A DNA stretch of 64,000 nucleotides from contig NC_092234.1 in NCBI RefSeq assembly GCF_036320965.1, forward strand, positions 43,635,532-43,699,531, written 5' to 3'. The position numbers and the translations under genes were made by a program. Position 1 is the first letter of the stretch. Every line of letters starts with the position of its first letter. The notes under the pieces are model-generated. The model made no database searches. It was not told the origin of the DNA and saw only the letters and a program-made list of their open reading frames with translations. Positions 40,727 to 62,500 of this stretch are shown here, piece by piece. The stretch comes from Panulirus ornatus. Taxonomy: Eukaryota > Arthropoda > Malacostraca > Decapoda > Palinuridae.

Positions 40727-40855
40727 TTTTTTTTTTTAATGAATCACCACTATCCACCTCATATTTCAACTAGCGTTCACTAATGAGCCATTTATCCACA
40801 GCAGAAAGGTTCCATTGGTCCTCCCAGGATTAAAGAATAATTTGTGTTCACATTA

Positions 40856-50015
<9,160 letters not shown>

Positions 50016-50057
50016 CTGTGGAGAGAGACAAAATGACACTCAGTGATTGGCCCGTCC

Positions 50058-50114
50058 GCCCCTGGAGGAGGAGCAGGAGGAGGAGGAGGAGCAGGAGGAG
50101 GAAGGAGGAGGTGA
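50058..50114. repeat. (GGA)n-rich low-complexity stretch
   Basis: Imperfect GGAGGAGCA repeats just upstream (minus strand) of the 49932-50015 exon; CCT-rich in the transcript. Confidence 0.9.
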
Positions 50115-50945
50115 GGTGTGTTGTGGAGGGAGGAGGGAGAGGGTACGTATGCATGTTGCTACCCGCTTCGTTGCAGTAATGAAGCACAGTCATTATAAAC
50201 TGATGCCTTCTATCTCCACTTTGTGGATGAGTTACATAATGATGGTATTGGCCAAGGAAAAAAAGGGGGGGAGGGGGAGATAACCACCCTTGGGTGAGGG
50301 AATTATCTATTAAATAATGGAAGTCTAATCACCCTTGGGTGAGACGAGGTATTTCTTCAAATGATGGATGTCATGCTTGCGGTTCGCTACGTAGTCAGTT
50401 AGCAAATGGGTCATTAGGGTTTAATTTGGACTAACTAGAACCATGCAGAAACTGTCTTGTTACGCCGATGGGTCGTGGACGTCTGACAAGGTCACTACGA
50501 AGCCATTAGATTTTCATTATCGATCATTTCAAGGGTGATTTGAGATAGGTCGTTAAGGCCATTACAAGAGATCTAGGACTGTCATGGGTGAATTAAGGGT
50601 CGTTAATAAAAGAAAATTGTGCAGGGGTTCTTGAGAATCATTTTTGGAGGAGGGGAGGGTGTCTTCACTGGATATCACTACAACAGTTATTAATAAAGTC
50701 AATTCAAGTGGGGGGGGGGTTGTTATAAGTTGTGGAAATGTCAATACTAGGGGTTTAGGAGATGTTGTGGTGGAGAAATAGCAAAGGTTAATTCTGGCCA
50801 ACTTGATTACGCTACGTTGGGGTTATGAAAAGCTTCAATGTTTATATAGGTAGAAGTAAATGGTAAGGTGGTAAAATCATGCTTCTGTCTATATCATCAT
50901 CCCGATGTTAATATCTTACCTCAAAATTGGCATTCACAAGCTGTC
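50115..50945. other. No gene recognised
   Basis: Unique-looking sequence upstream of the CAP exons. No CAP N-terminal exon (His-Asn-x-x-Arg or GENIY-type motif) could be read on the minus strand here or further up to the window end. Confidence 0.5.
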
Positions 50946-50947
50946 AC

Positions 50948-52154
<1,207 letters not shown>

Positions 52155-52405
52155 TAAGTAGATTGTAATAAGTGATAAGTAGACTGTAATATGTGATAAG
52201 TAGATTGTAATAAGTGATAAGTAGACTGTAATATGTGATAAGTAGATTGTAATAAGTGATAAGTATATTGTAATAAGAGGTAAGTAGATTAAGTAGATTG
52301 TAATAAGTAATTAGTATATTGTAATAAGTGATAAGTAGATTGTAATAAGTGATAAGCATATTGTAATAAGTGATGAGTATATTGTAATAAGTGATGAGTA
52401 TATCA
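52155..52405. repeat. ~21-bp tandem repeat
   Basis: About eleven units of TAAGTAGATTGTAATAAGTG with small variations (GTAGACTGTAATATG, GTATATTGTAATAAG). Confidence 0.9.
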
Positions 52406-52611
52406 AGTGAGGTATAACCGGAGAGTGAGTGGTTAAGACTCATCCCCTCGCTAATTTACCAACCTGGAGACATTATCTTCGCCTTCCCCCTCACCGCCCG
52501 CAAGCAGAAGAAAAAACAGAAGAAAAAAATAAAATAGAAAAATATGATCGAAAACTTGGCAGGTGGATATAAATAACCCACACTACAATATTTACTCCCT
52601 CCCTCCTCCCC

Positions 52612-52628
52612 TCACTTCCCCTCCCACA

Positions 52629-52697
<69 letters not shown>

Positions 52698-52890
52698 ATT
52701 TCCCCCTCCCTCCTCCCTCCTCTCTCTCGTCTCCCTCCCTCCCTCTCCTTCCCTCCTCTCCCTCCCCCCTCTCCCTCTCCCTCCTGCCTCTCCCTCTCCC
52801 TCCTCCCTCTCCCTCCTCCCTCTCCCTCCCTCTCCCTCCCTCCTCCCTCTCCCTCCTCTCCCTCCCTCCCCTCCCTCCCTCCTTTCTTCA
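52612..52890. repeat. (CT)n and CCCT-rich low-complexity tract
   Basis: (CT)n at 52629-52695, then about 190 bp of CCTCC/CCCTCT simple sequence. Strong strand asymmetry (almost no G on plus). Confidence 0.9.
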
Positions 52891-53049
52891 TCGTACATGG
52901 CTCGTCAGTCGGCGGCGGCACCGGCGGGAGCAGACGATGAAGGAGCGAGGGTCTGGTGGGCGAGGCGGGAGGAAGGTGTGGCTGCAAGTGTAGGTCGACT
53001 GGGCTCCGGGAGGAGGCGCAGGAGGAGGAGGGACGCGGAGGAATACAAA

Positions 53050-53085
<36 letters not shown>

Positions 53086-53550
53086 GGCGCCCCCCTCACG
53101 ACGGTGCCCCCTACCCCTTCCCCTCCCTACTCTCCTCCCCCACTCGCTACACCCCCCACCTCCCTCTCCCCCTCCCCCTCCCCCCAGGTGATGGTCGGTC
53201 CTGCACTTGCTACCAAGATGAGGGGGAGAGAGAGGATGAGGGGGACTTCGATCTCCTCCTCTTCCTCCTCCTCTTCTTCTTCTTCCTCCTCCTCCACCAC
53301 CTCTCTTAAGAGAAAATGGACGCCGGTTATTCCCCTCCACGGTAAAGTGCACGGAGCCAACCCCCCCCTCCCCTCACCCCCCCTCCCCTCCCCTCCCCTC
53401 TGCAGACGTGTACTGAGTGCGCGAGTGGTGACGTCATGCACTGACTGCATGACCGGGGTGACATCACCAACCCCCCCCCACACACCCCCCAACCCAACCC
53501 ACCCCGGATTTCACGGAGACGTCAAATGACATCATCTCAATTACTGCAAT
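52891..53550. other. GC-rich low-complexity region
   Basis: Contains GGA-rich, (CA)n (53052-53082), CCCT, CTTCCTC and C-run segments. An open plus-strand frame (52897-53529) is mostly Arg, His-Thr and Pro-Ser runs and is not supported as a gene. Confidence 0.5.
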
Positions 53551-53551
53551 G

Positions 53552-53710
<159 letters not shown>

Positions 53711-53874
53711 TGGGGGGGGAGATCATAAGTCACATACAGCGAGACCTTAACCACAGACAACTGACGAAATGGGGTCCAATCACCTCGAAGAACTTCTCGC
53801 TTTTAAGAATCCATCACTACCCTCCTACTGATTGAAGCGCATCTTGACCGCTGCAACACCGCAATACAGAAAAG

Positions 53875-53876
<2 letters not shown>

Positions 53877-53916
<40 letters not shown>
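53877..53916. repeat. (CA)n microsatellite
   Basis: About 38 bp of CA immediately before the SINE. Confidence 0.95.
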
Positions 53917-53918
<2 letters not shown>

Positions 53919-54080
53919 AGGGAGTTCCGTGGTGTAGGGGTTAGCGTTGCTGACCATACTACACGCACTGGCCCCGCCAAGGTTTGAACCCCGGGTGCGG
54001 CAGTGGGCCCAAAGCCCACCCCCAGCCGTTCATCCTCCTCTCAGGGGTGGAAGATAAATGCCTGCCTGGCTTAGGCTGGA

Positions 54081-54165
<85 letters not shown>
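53919..54165 (+). mobile_element. tRNA-derived SINE
   Basis: The head resembles a tRNA: TCCGTGGTGTAGGGGTTAGC (A-box-like, with the D-arm pattern TGGTGTAGNGGTTAGC found in Glu/Asp-type tRNAs), then GGTTTGAACCC (B-box-like). The spacing fits an internal pol III promoter. An unrelated body (AGCCGTTCATCCTCCTCTCA, GGCTTAGGCTGGAG) follows, and the element ends in (TG)n and (TA)n at 54081-54165. It does not fold into a complete tRNA. Only one copy is present in this window. Confidence 0.7.
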
Positions 54166-54166
<1 letters not shown>

Positions 54167-54189
54167 CATAAAACTGATGAGATTTCGGT

Positions 54190-54655
54190 CAATTGGGCAG
54201 GGTTGGCTAGGTCTGGGTAGGCTAGGCTAGGGCAATGTCAGGCAGAGCAGGGTTGACTAGGGCGGGGGAGGATAGACTAGGGATGATGGGTAGGATAGGT
54301 TAGGTTGAGGGTTAGAGGAGGATAGGCTAGGGTAGGCTAGGTTGAAGGTTAGAGGATAGGCTATGCTCTGCTAGACTAGGGTAGGTTAGGTTAGGCTAGG
54401 TTGAAGGTTAGAGGATAGGCTATGCTCTGCTTGACTAGGGTAGACTAGGGTAGGCTAGGGTAGGCTAGGTTGAAGGTTAGAGGATAGGCTATGCTCTGAT
54501 AGACTAGGGTAGACTAGGGTAGGCTAGGGTAGGCTAGGTTGAAGGTTAGAGGATAGGCTATGCTCTGCTAGACTAGGGTAGACTAGGGTAGGCTTGGTTG
54601 AAGGTTAGAGGATAGGCTATGCTCTGCTAGACTAGGGTAGGTTAGGGCGGGGGAG
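54190..54655. repeat. 59/69-bp minisatellite rich in TAGG
   Basis: TTGAAGGTTAGAGGATAGGC recurs at 54342, 54401, 54470, 54539 and 54598. Unit length changes by one 10-bp GTAGACTAGG step. The flanks contain irregular GGTTAGGTTAGG-like sequence. Confidence 0.9.
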
Positions 54656-54885
54656 GAGGGCTGGGAAAGGGAAAAGCCACCGCCCACCTGGACGGCTAGG
54701 CTGTGTGAGTGAGTGGCCGGACTAAAGGGGACCCACTCGCTCCAGGTGTACGCACCCACCCACCCACCCACTACCACACCCACCTGACACACACCTAACC
54801 CCACCACCACCTACACAGAACCCACCTACCACACCCAAACAACCACCTGCCAGACCCATCCATCCACACTACAACCTACCTCAAC
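54656..54885. other. Low-complexity C/A-rich sequence
   Basis: CCACCCAC-type simple sequence between two arrays, no gene seen. Confidence 0.6.
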
Positions 54886-55120
54886 CACCCACGTACCTTA
54901 CATCTACCACACGTGTCCACCCACGTACCTTACATCTACCACACGTGTTCACCCACGTACCTTACATCTACCACACGTGTTCACCCATGTACCTTACATC
55001 TACCACACGTGTCCACCCACGTACCTTACATCAACCACACGTGTTCCCCCACGTACCTTACATCTACCACACGTGTTCACCCACGTACCTTACATCTACC
55101 ACACGTGTTCATCCACATCC
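54886..55120. repeat. 32-bp minisatellite
   Basis: About seven units of CACCCACGTACCTTACATCT followed by ACCACACGTGTT, starting near 54886 and repeating every 32 bp, decaying into CACCCAC-type sequence to about 55300. Confidence 0.92.
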
Positions 55121-55279
55121 ACATACGTACCATACCCACTAACTTACCTATCTACCACACCTACCCACCCATCTGCCACACCCACCCACCTACGTACCAC
55201 ACCCACTCACCCATCTAGAACAACCAACCCCTAACTACCACGCCCACCCACCTATGTACCACTCTCATTCACCCATCTA

Positions 55280-55311
<32 letters not shown>

Positions 55312-55411
55312 CTACCACTTACAACAAGAACGATAACTACAACAGTTGTAAGAGATTCCTTATATCTCTCTCTCAGTCCCTTGTGTATGACGCTATGCAC
55401 CATGAAGAAGA

Positions 55412-55680
55412 CGGGACGACCCTTGAGCACGACGGTACGACCCTTGAGCACGACGGTACGATCCTTGAGCACGACGGGACGACCCTTGAGCACGACGGTA
55501 CGACCCTTGAGCACGACGGTACGATCCTTGAGCACGACGGTACGACCCTTGAGCACGACGGTACGACCCTTGAGCACGACAGTACGACCCTTGAGCACGA
55601 CGGTACGACCCTTGAGCACGACAGTACGACCCTTGAGCACGACGGTACGACCCTTGAGCACGACGGTACGATCCTTGGGT
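55412..55680. repeat. 21-bp minisatellite
   Basis: About thirteen units of GACGGTACGACCCTTGAGCA. Because 21 is a multiple of three, it gives a seven-residue repeat on both strands (HDGTTLE on plus, KGRTVVL on minus). No start context or flanking coding signal is present. Confidence 0.92.
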
Positions 55681-55872
55681 CTGAACCCTTGTGGGTCAGG
55701 TGGAAAAGGCCAGGTCACCATATCCACGGGGTCGTACCGTCCTGCACAGCAAGGTGAGGTGAGCAGTGTTGAGGGTGAAGGGAAATAGCCAGTGACGAGA
55801 ATGCTGATGATGATGGAGTTGCTGTTGTGATGATAGGGTTTTACTTATTAAGCTTGTCCACTTTATCCCCAC

Positions 55873-55941
<69 letters not shown>

Positions 55942-55970
55942 TCAGTGCCACCACGGTGGCCGAGGGGGAC
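55681..55970. repeat. Spacer with (CT)n microsatellite
   Basis: Unique spacer to about 55870, then (CT)n at 55874-55942. Confidence 0.85.
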
Positions 55971-55977
55971 CCCAAGC

Positions 55978-56260
55978 GGTGACGACCACTGCCAGGGTCG
56001 TGGTGGTCGTAAGAGAGAGAGACCCAGCTATGACGACCACTGCTAGGGTCGTGGTGGTCGTAAGAGAGCGACCCAGCTATGACGACCACCGCCAGGGTCG
56101 TAAGAGAGAGACCCAGCTATGACGACCACTGCCTGGGTCGTGGTGGTCGTAAGAGAGAGACCCAGCAATGACGACCACTGCCAGGGTCGTGGTGGTCGTA
56201 AGAGAGAGAGAGAGACACAGCTATGACGACCACCGCCAGGGTCGTGGTGGAATATTCGTC
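55978..56260. repeat. ~50-bp minisatellite with internal dyad symmetry
   Basis: About six units of TGACGACCACTGCCAGGGTC followed by GTGGTGGTCGTAAGAGAGAG. ACGACCAC and GTGGTCGT within each unit can pair. Confidence 0.88.
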
Positions 56261-56464
56261 AACAACTGGTGACAGGAAGGCGTAGCCAACGACCAATCTA
56301 CGACCCTCCATGATGACGGTCGCAGAGCCAAGTACGACCACTGTCAGAGGTCGTGACCAGAATAGACCCAGCCACGACCACCTTCACTTGCGTTGTTTAC
56401 GGTGTCGTCAGCTCTTCCAGATCCTACGTGACGCCTCTGATCTCTGGCTTTGGGTCTGGAGGTC

Positions 56465-56790
56465 GGCAGGGCTGGATCAAGAGGCGTGGCAGACGTGGTC
56501 GAGCTTCCAGAAAAGGCGGTCTGGAATTTATCAGGCCTGGATCAAGAAGTGTGGCAGCCCTGAGAGAGCTTGCTGGAAGGGGTCTGGAAGTCGACAGTGC
56601 TGGATCAAGAAAAGTGGCAGCCATGAGAGAGCTTGCTGGAAGGGGTCTGGCTAGAAGTCGTTACTGGTGATCAAGAAGTGCGAGAGTCATGATGGAGTTT
56701 CCAAGAAGGAGTCTGGAACTCGACAGTGCTGGATGAAAGAAGTGTGGCAGCCATGTTACACCTTCCAGGAAGGTACCAAGAACCAACCAG
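56465..56790. repeat. ~64-bp minisatellite
   Basis: Five diverged units starting at about 56471, 56536, 56599, 56664 and 56728, marked by CTGGATCAAGAAGTGTGGCA and GAGCTTGCTGGAAGGGGTCT. Confidence 0.85.
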
Positions 56791-57245
56791 CAGATCTTGA
56801 GGTAACTCTTTATCTCCTCAACAAATCACCATCTCCTACACATTCCAGTCTCTGGAACAACAAACAACCTCTACTTTTTTTTCAAAATATCATCCGTCCA
56901 TGAAACAATAACTCCCCAAAAAAACAAATAGTTCCACCAATCACCATCAATTCTGGTGTAACAACCTTTCAACCCTCCAACAACCCTAACGAGGCTTCTA
57001 ACAAATGTGGTATTACTTAATACACACGATACCGTCTGTCGTACGTCAAACTCACGTGACATCATCACCTCGTCTACGACGCTCGTAAACTGCCTGCCGT
57101 CGCAGTATCCATTTCTTGACAACTCCAGCTCCCTTAAGGAGAGGACGTATACATTTTCCAGGACCTGTAGTAAGCTGTCTTGAGTTCAGAGACGACTGCT
57201 CCAGAACTGGAAGCAAAGCTTTCATGAACGGGAGACACGTCCTTG
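56791..57245. other. No gene recognised
   Basis: Unique-looking sequence between arrays; short open stretches on both strands without recognisable motifs. Confidence 0.5.
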
Positions 57246-57250
57246 AACGG

Positions 57251-57440
57251 CCTCGAAGTTCCTGGAACAAGGACGATGGGTACTCTCTCTTCCTCGAAGT
57301 TCCTGGAACAAGGACGATGGGTACTCTCTCTTCCTCGAAGTTCCTGGAACAAGGACGATGGGTACTCCTCCTCCTCGAAGTTCCTGGAACAAGGACGATG
57401 GGTACTCCTCCTCCTCGAAGTTCCTGGAACAAGGACCATG
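57251..57440. repeat. 40/41-bp minisatellite, five units
   Basis: CCTCGAAGTTCCTGGAACAA recurs at 57251, 57292, 57333, 57373 and 57413. The third spacer differs by one CTC step. Confidence 0.92.
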
Positions 57441-57499
57441 GGTTACTCTTCTGTTGTCCGCGGTGACGAAGACCTTCTCAGGAAACAAATCCATCCAGG

Positions 57500-57680
57500 A
57501 GGCCGATTGGCTGACGGGCGGGTCACGTCGCGACCTCCTCCAGCGATGGCTTATGAAGCACGACGTGGGCGGGAGGGGGGGGAGGAGTGTGGTCAGTCAG
57601 CGGTGGGGTCCCCCTCCGGCATTAAGATGACTTGGGGTGGACTCCCCTGGAAACACCTCCTCCGCCCGATTAAATATTAA
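57500..57680 (+). promoter_or_regulatory. Candidate promoter-like segment
   Basis: Contains an inverted CCAAT box (ATTGG, 57506), GC boxes (GGGCGGG at 57516 and 57567), a TCACGTCG site (57523) and an AT element TTAAATATTAA (57670). All lie upstream of a plus-strand open stretch with a donor site. Every element is short and may be chance. Confidence 0.25.
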
Positions 57681-57695
57681 GACACTCTGGTCTGG

Positions 57696-57862
57696 ATGAG
57701 TTTACGAGGGGCTATGATGTTCTCCCGCTGCAGCAAACGTGACCTCGGAAACCCGCGTTCCTACAGCAGGATGACGCGCGCCGGCCCCCCCAAGCCTCCA
57801 GTGGGAAATGTGGAGGTCGATGATGTCCCAAATTGGTGGGGTCAGGCAGGGAACACTTCCAG
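57696..57862 (+). CDS. Candidate first exon, unrecognised product
   Basis: Open plus-strand frame from ATG (57696) reading MSLRGAMMFSRCSKRDLGNP and, further on, PPKPPVGNVEVDDVPNWWGQ. It reaches TTCCAG|GTGAGG, a good donor at 57863, before a TGA. Residue composition is balanced, unlike the surrounding repeats. No homology is recognised, no acceptor or second exon was found downstream before the 41-bp array, and the minus strand is also open here, so it may be fortuitous. Confidence 0.25.
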
Positions 57863-57884
57863 GTGAGGACAGCGTTGGGCCAAG

Positions 57885-59405
57885 AGACATCCAGGCTACT
57901 ACCCCAGGGGTGTTGTACAGTCCAGGGACACCCAGGATACTACCCCAGGGGTGTTGTACAGTCCCGGGACACCCAGACTACTACCCCAGGGGTGTTGTAC
58001 AGTCCAGGGACACCCAGGCTACTACCCCAGGGGTGTTGTACAGTCCAGGGACACCCAGACTACTACCCCAGGGGTGTTGTACAGTCCTGGGTCACCCAGA
58101 CTACTACCCCAGGGGTGTTGTACAGTCCCGGGACACCCAGACTACTACCCCAGGGGTGTTGTACAGTCCTGGGTCACCCAGGCTACTACCCCAGGGGTGT
58201 TGTACAGTCCCGGGTCACCCAGGCTACTGCCCCAGGGGGTTGTACAGTCCTGGGTCACCCAGGCTACTACCCCAGGGGTGTTGTACAGTCCTGGGTCACC
58301 CAGACTACTACCCCAGGGGTGTTGTACAGTCCCGGGACACCCAGACTACTACCCCAGGGGTGTTGTACAGTCCAGGGACACCCAGGCTACTACCCCAGGG
58401 GTGTTGTACAGTCCTGGGTCACCCAGACTACTACCCCAGGGGTGTTGTACAGTCCCGGGACACCCAGACTACTACCCCAGGGGTGTTGTACAGTCCTGGG
58501 TCACCCAGGCTACTGCCCCAGGGGTGTTGTACAGTCCAGGATCACCCAGGCTACTACCCCAGGGGTGTTGTACAGTCCTGGGTCACCCAGGCTACTACCC
58601 CAGGGGGTTGTACAGTCCAGGGTCACCCAGGCTACTGCTCCAGGGAGCTGTACAGTCCAGGGACATCCAGGCTACTGCTCCAAGGGGTAGTACAGTCCAG
58701 GGTCACCCAGGCTCTGCCCCAGGGGGTTGTGGAATCTAGGGACAACCGGCTACTACCCCAGGGGTGTTGTACAGTCCCGGGTCACCCAGGCTACTGCCCC
58801 AGGGGTGTTGCACAGTCCACGGACACTCAGGTTACTGCCCCTGGGGTGTTGTACAGTCCACGGACACTCAGGCTACTGCCCCAGGGGTGTTGTACAGTCC
58901 ACGGACACTCAGGCTACTGCCCCAGGGGTGTTGTACAGTCCGGGGTCACTCAGGCTACTGCCCCTGGGGTGTTGTACAGTCCAGGGTCACCCAGGCTACT
59001 GCCCGAGGGGTGTTGTACAGTCCTGGGTCACCCAGGCTACTGCCCCAGGGGTGTTGCACAGTCCACGGACACTCAGGTTACTGCCCCAGGGGTGTTGCAC
59101 AGTCCACGGACACTCAGGTTACTGCCCCTGGGGTGTTGTACAGTCCACGGACACTCAGGCTACTGCCCCAGGGGTGTTGCACAGTCCACGGACACTCAGG
59201 CTACTGCCCCAGGGGTGTTGCACAGTCCACGGACACTCAGGCTACTGCCCCAGGGGTGTTGCACAGTCCACGGACACTCAGGCTACTGCCCCAGGGGTGT
59301 TGCACAGTCCACGGACACTCAGGCTACTGCCCCAGGGGTGTTGTGCAGTCCGGGGTCACCCAGGCTACTGCCCCAGGGGTGTTGTGCAGTCCGGGGTCAC
59401 CCAGC
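57885..59405. repeat. 41-bp minisatellite, about 37 units
   Basis: Unit contains CTACTACCCCAGGGGTGTTG followed by TACAGTCC. The left part carries GGGTCACCCAGG or GGGACACCCAGG; the right part (from about 58810) carries CACGGACACTCAGG. No unit contains a stop in any plus frame, and 41 is not a multiple of three. All three plus frames are therefore open over hundreds of codons; these are not genes. Confidence 0.95.
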
Positions 59406-59522
59406 TTACCATCTCAGAGCTGCAGAGTATAGAGCATAAAGCCGTCCCCACCCACCGTGCTGTATGAACGAGGGTCATGGAGTCTACAGATACATAGCAG
59501 AGCAACGGGTTGGGAATGACAT
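59406..59522 (+). pseudogene. Left flank of the 28-bp array, probable RTE remnant
   Basis: GGGAATGACATGACTGAGGA at 59512 aligns with GGAAATGAGATGTTTGAGGA of the RTE copies (about 14724). Upstream, similarity to the RTE fades. Confidence 0.45.
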
Positions 59523-62500
59523 GACTGAGGACAATACGTGGTGTGAGGAAGGCTGAGGACAATACGTGGTGTGAGGAAGGCTGAGGACAATACGTGGTGT
59601 GAGGAAGGCTGAGGACAATACGTGGTGTGAGGAAGGCTGAGGATAATACGTGGTGTGAGGAAGGCTGAGGACAATACGTGGTGTGAGGAAGGCTGAGGAC
59701 TATACGTGGTGTGAGGAAGGCTGAGGATAATACGTGGTGTGAGGAAGGCTGAGGATAATACGTGGTGTGAGGAAGGCTGAGGATAATACGTGGTGTGAGG
59801 AAGGCTGAGGACAATACGTGGTGTGAGGAAGGCTGAGGACAATACGTGGTGTGAGGAAGACTGAGGACAATACGTGGTGTGAGGAAGGCTGAGGACAATA
59901 TGTGGTGTGAGGAAGGCTGAGGACAATACGTGGTGTGAGGAAGGCTGAGGACAATACGTGGTGTGAGGAAGGCTGAGGACAATACGTGGTGTGAGGAAGG
60001 CTGAGGACAATACGTGGTGTGAGGAAGGCTGAGGACAATACGTGCTGTGAGGAAGGCTGAGGACAATACGTGGTGTGAGGAAGGCTGAGGACAATACGTG
60101 GTGTGAGGAAGGCTGAGGACAATACGTGGTGTGAGGAAGGCAGAGGACAATACGTGGTGTGAGGAAGGCTGAGGATAATACGTGGTGTGAGGAAGGCTGA
60201 GGACAATACGTGGTGTGAGGAAGGCTGAGGACAATACGTGGTGTGAGGAAGGCTGAGGATAATACGTGGTGTGAGGAAGGCTGAGGACAATACGTGGTGT
60301 GAGGAAGGCTGAGGACAATACGTGGTGTGAGGAAGGCTGAGGATAATACGTGGTGTGAGGAAGGCTGAGGACAATACGTGGTGTGAGGAAGGCTGAGGAC
60401 AATACGTGGTGTGAGGAAGGCTGAGGATAATACGTGGTGTGAGGAAGGCTGAGGACAATACGTGGTGTGAGGAAGGCTGAGGACAATACGTGGTGTGAGG
60501 AAGGCTGAGGACAATACGTGGTGTGAGGAAGGCTGAGGACAATACGTGGTGTGAGGAAGGCTGAGGACAATACGTGGTGTGAGGAAGGCTGAGGACAATA
60601 CGTGGTGTGAGGAAGGCTGAGGACAATACGTGGTGTGAGGAAGGCTGAGGACAATACGTGGTGTGAGGAAGGCTGAGGATAATACGTGGTGTGAGGAAGG
60701 CTGAGGACAATACGTGGTGTGAGGAAGGCTGAGGACAATACGTGGTGTGAGGAAGACTGAGGATAATACGTGGTGTGAGGAAGGCTGAGGACAATACGTG
60801 GTGTGAGGAAGGCTGAGGACAATACGTGGTGTGAGGAAGGCTGAGGACAATACGTGGTGTGAGGAAGGCTGAGGATAATACGTGGTGTGAGGAAGGCTGA
60901 GGATAATACGTGGTGTGAGGAAGGCTGAGGACAATACGTGGTGTGAGGAAGGCTGAGGACAATACGTGGTGTGAGGAAGGCTGAGGACAATACGTGGTGT
61001 GAGGAAGGCTGAGGACAATACGTGGTGTGAGGAAGGCTGAGGACAATACGTGGTGTGAGGAAGACTGAGGATAATACGTGGTGTGAGGAAGGCTGAGGAC
61101 AATACGTGGTGTGAGGAAGGCTGAGGATAATACGTGGTGTGAGGAAGGCTGAGGACAATACGTGGTGTGAGGAAGACTGAGGACAATACGTGGTGTGAGG
61201 AAGGCTGAGGACAATACGTGGTGTGAGGAAGACTGAGGACAATACGTGGTGTGAGGAAGGCTGAGGACAATACGTGGTGTGAGGAAGACTGAGGATAATA
61301 CGTGGTGTGAGGAAGGCTGAGGACAATACGTGGTGTGAGGAAGACTGAGGATAATACGTGGTGTGAGGAAGGCTGAGGAAAATACGTGGTGTGAGGAAGG
61401 CTGAGGACAATACGTGGTGTGAGGAAGGCTGAGGACAATACGTGGTGTGAGGAAGGCTGAGGACAATACGTGGTGTGAGGAAGGCTGAGGAAAATACGTG
61501 GTGTGAGGAAGACTGAGGATAATACGTGGTGTGAGGAAGGCTGAGGACAATACGTGGTGTGAGGAAGGCTGAGGACAATACGTGGTGTGAGGAAGGCTGA
61601 GGACAATACGTGGTGTGAGGAAGGCTGAGGACAATACGTGGTGTGAGGAAGGCTGAGGACAATACGTGGTGTGAGGAAGACTGAGGATAATACGTGGTGT
61701 GAGGAAGGCTGAGGACAATACGTGGTGTGAGGAAGACTGAGGATAATACGTGGTGTGAGGAAGGCTGAGGACAATACGTGGTGTGAGGAAGGCTGAGGAC
61801 AATACGTGGTGTGAGGAAGGCTGAGGACAATACGTGGTGTGAGGAAGACTGAGGATAATACGTGGTGTGAGGAAGGCTGAGGACAATACGTGGTGTGAGG
61901 AAGGCTGAGGAAAATACGTGGTGTGAGGAAGGCTGAGGAAAATACGTGGTGTGAGGAAGGCTGAGGACAATACGTGGTGTGAGGAAGGCTGAGGACAATA
62001 CGTGGTGTGAGGAAGACTGAGGATAATACGTGGTGTGAGGAAGGCTGAGGACAATACGTGGTGTGAGGAAGACTGAGGATAATACGTGGTGTGAGGAAGG
62101 CTGAGGACAATACGTGGTGTGAGGAAGGCTGAGGACAATACGTGGTGTGAGGAAGACTGAGGATAATACGTGGTGTGAGGAAGGCTGAGGAAAATACGTG
62201 GTGTGAGGAAGGCTGAGGACAATACGTGGTGTGAGGAAGGCTGAGGAAAATACGTGGTGTGAGGAAGGCTGAGGAAAATACGTGGTGTGAGGAAGGCTGA
62301 GGAAAATACGTGGTGTGAGGAAGACTGAGGATAATACGTGGTGTGAGGAAGGCTGAGGATAATACGTGGTGTGAGGAAGGCTGAGGACAATACGTGGTGT
62401 GAGGAAGGCTGAGGATAATACGTGGTGTGAGGAAGACTGAGGATAATACGTGGTGTGAGGAAGGCTGAGGATAATACGTGGTGTGAGGAGGGCAGAGGAC

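Noticed and set aside
52897..53529. 210-codon plus-strand frame.
   Set aside because: Composed of Arg runs, His-Thr repeats from (CA)n, Pro-Ser runs and Ser runs from simple sequence; no domain.
53919..54000. Functional tRNA gene.
   Set aside because: Promoter boxes are present, but the acceptor and anticodon stems do not pair convincingly and an unrelated body with a microsatellite tail follows; SINE head instead.
54190..54655. True telomere repeat.
   Set aside because: The words are TAGG-rich but no regular TTAGG run is present.
55254..55757. 167-codon frame with HDGTTLE repeats as a possible repeat protein.
   Set aside because: Open on both strands because the 21-bp unit is a multiple of three; no splice signals or non-repetitive coding flank.
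57808..59467. Plus-strand open frames up to 543 codons.
   Set aside because: Same artefact over the 41-bp array.
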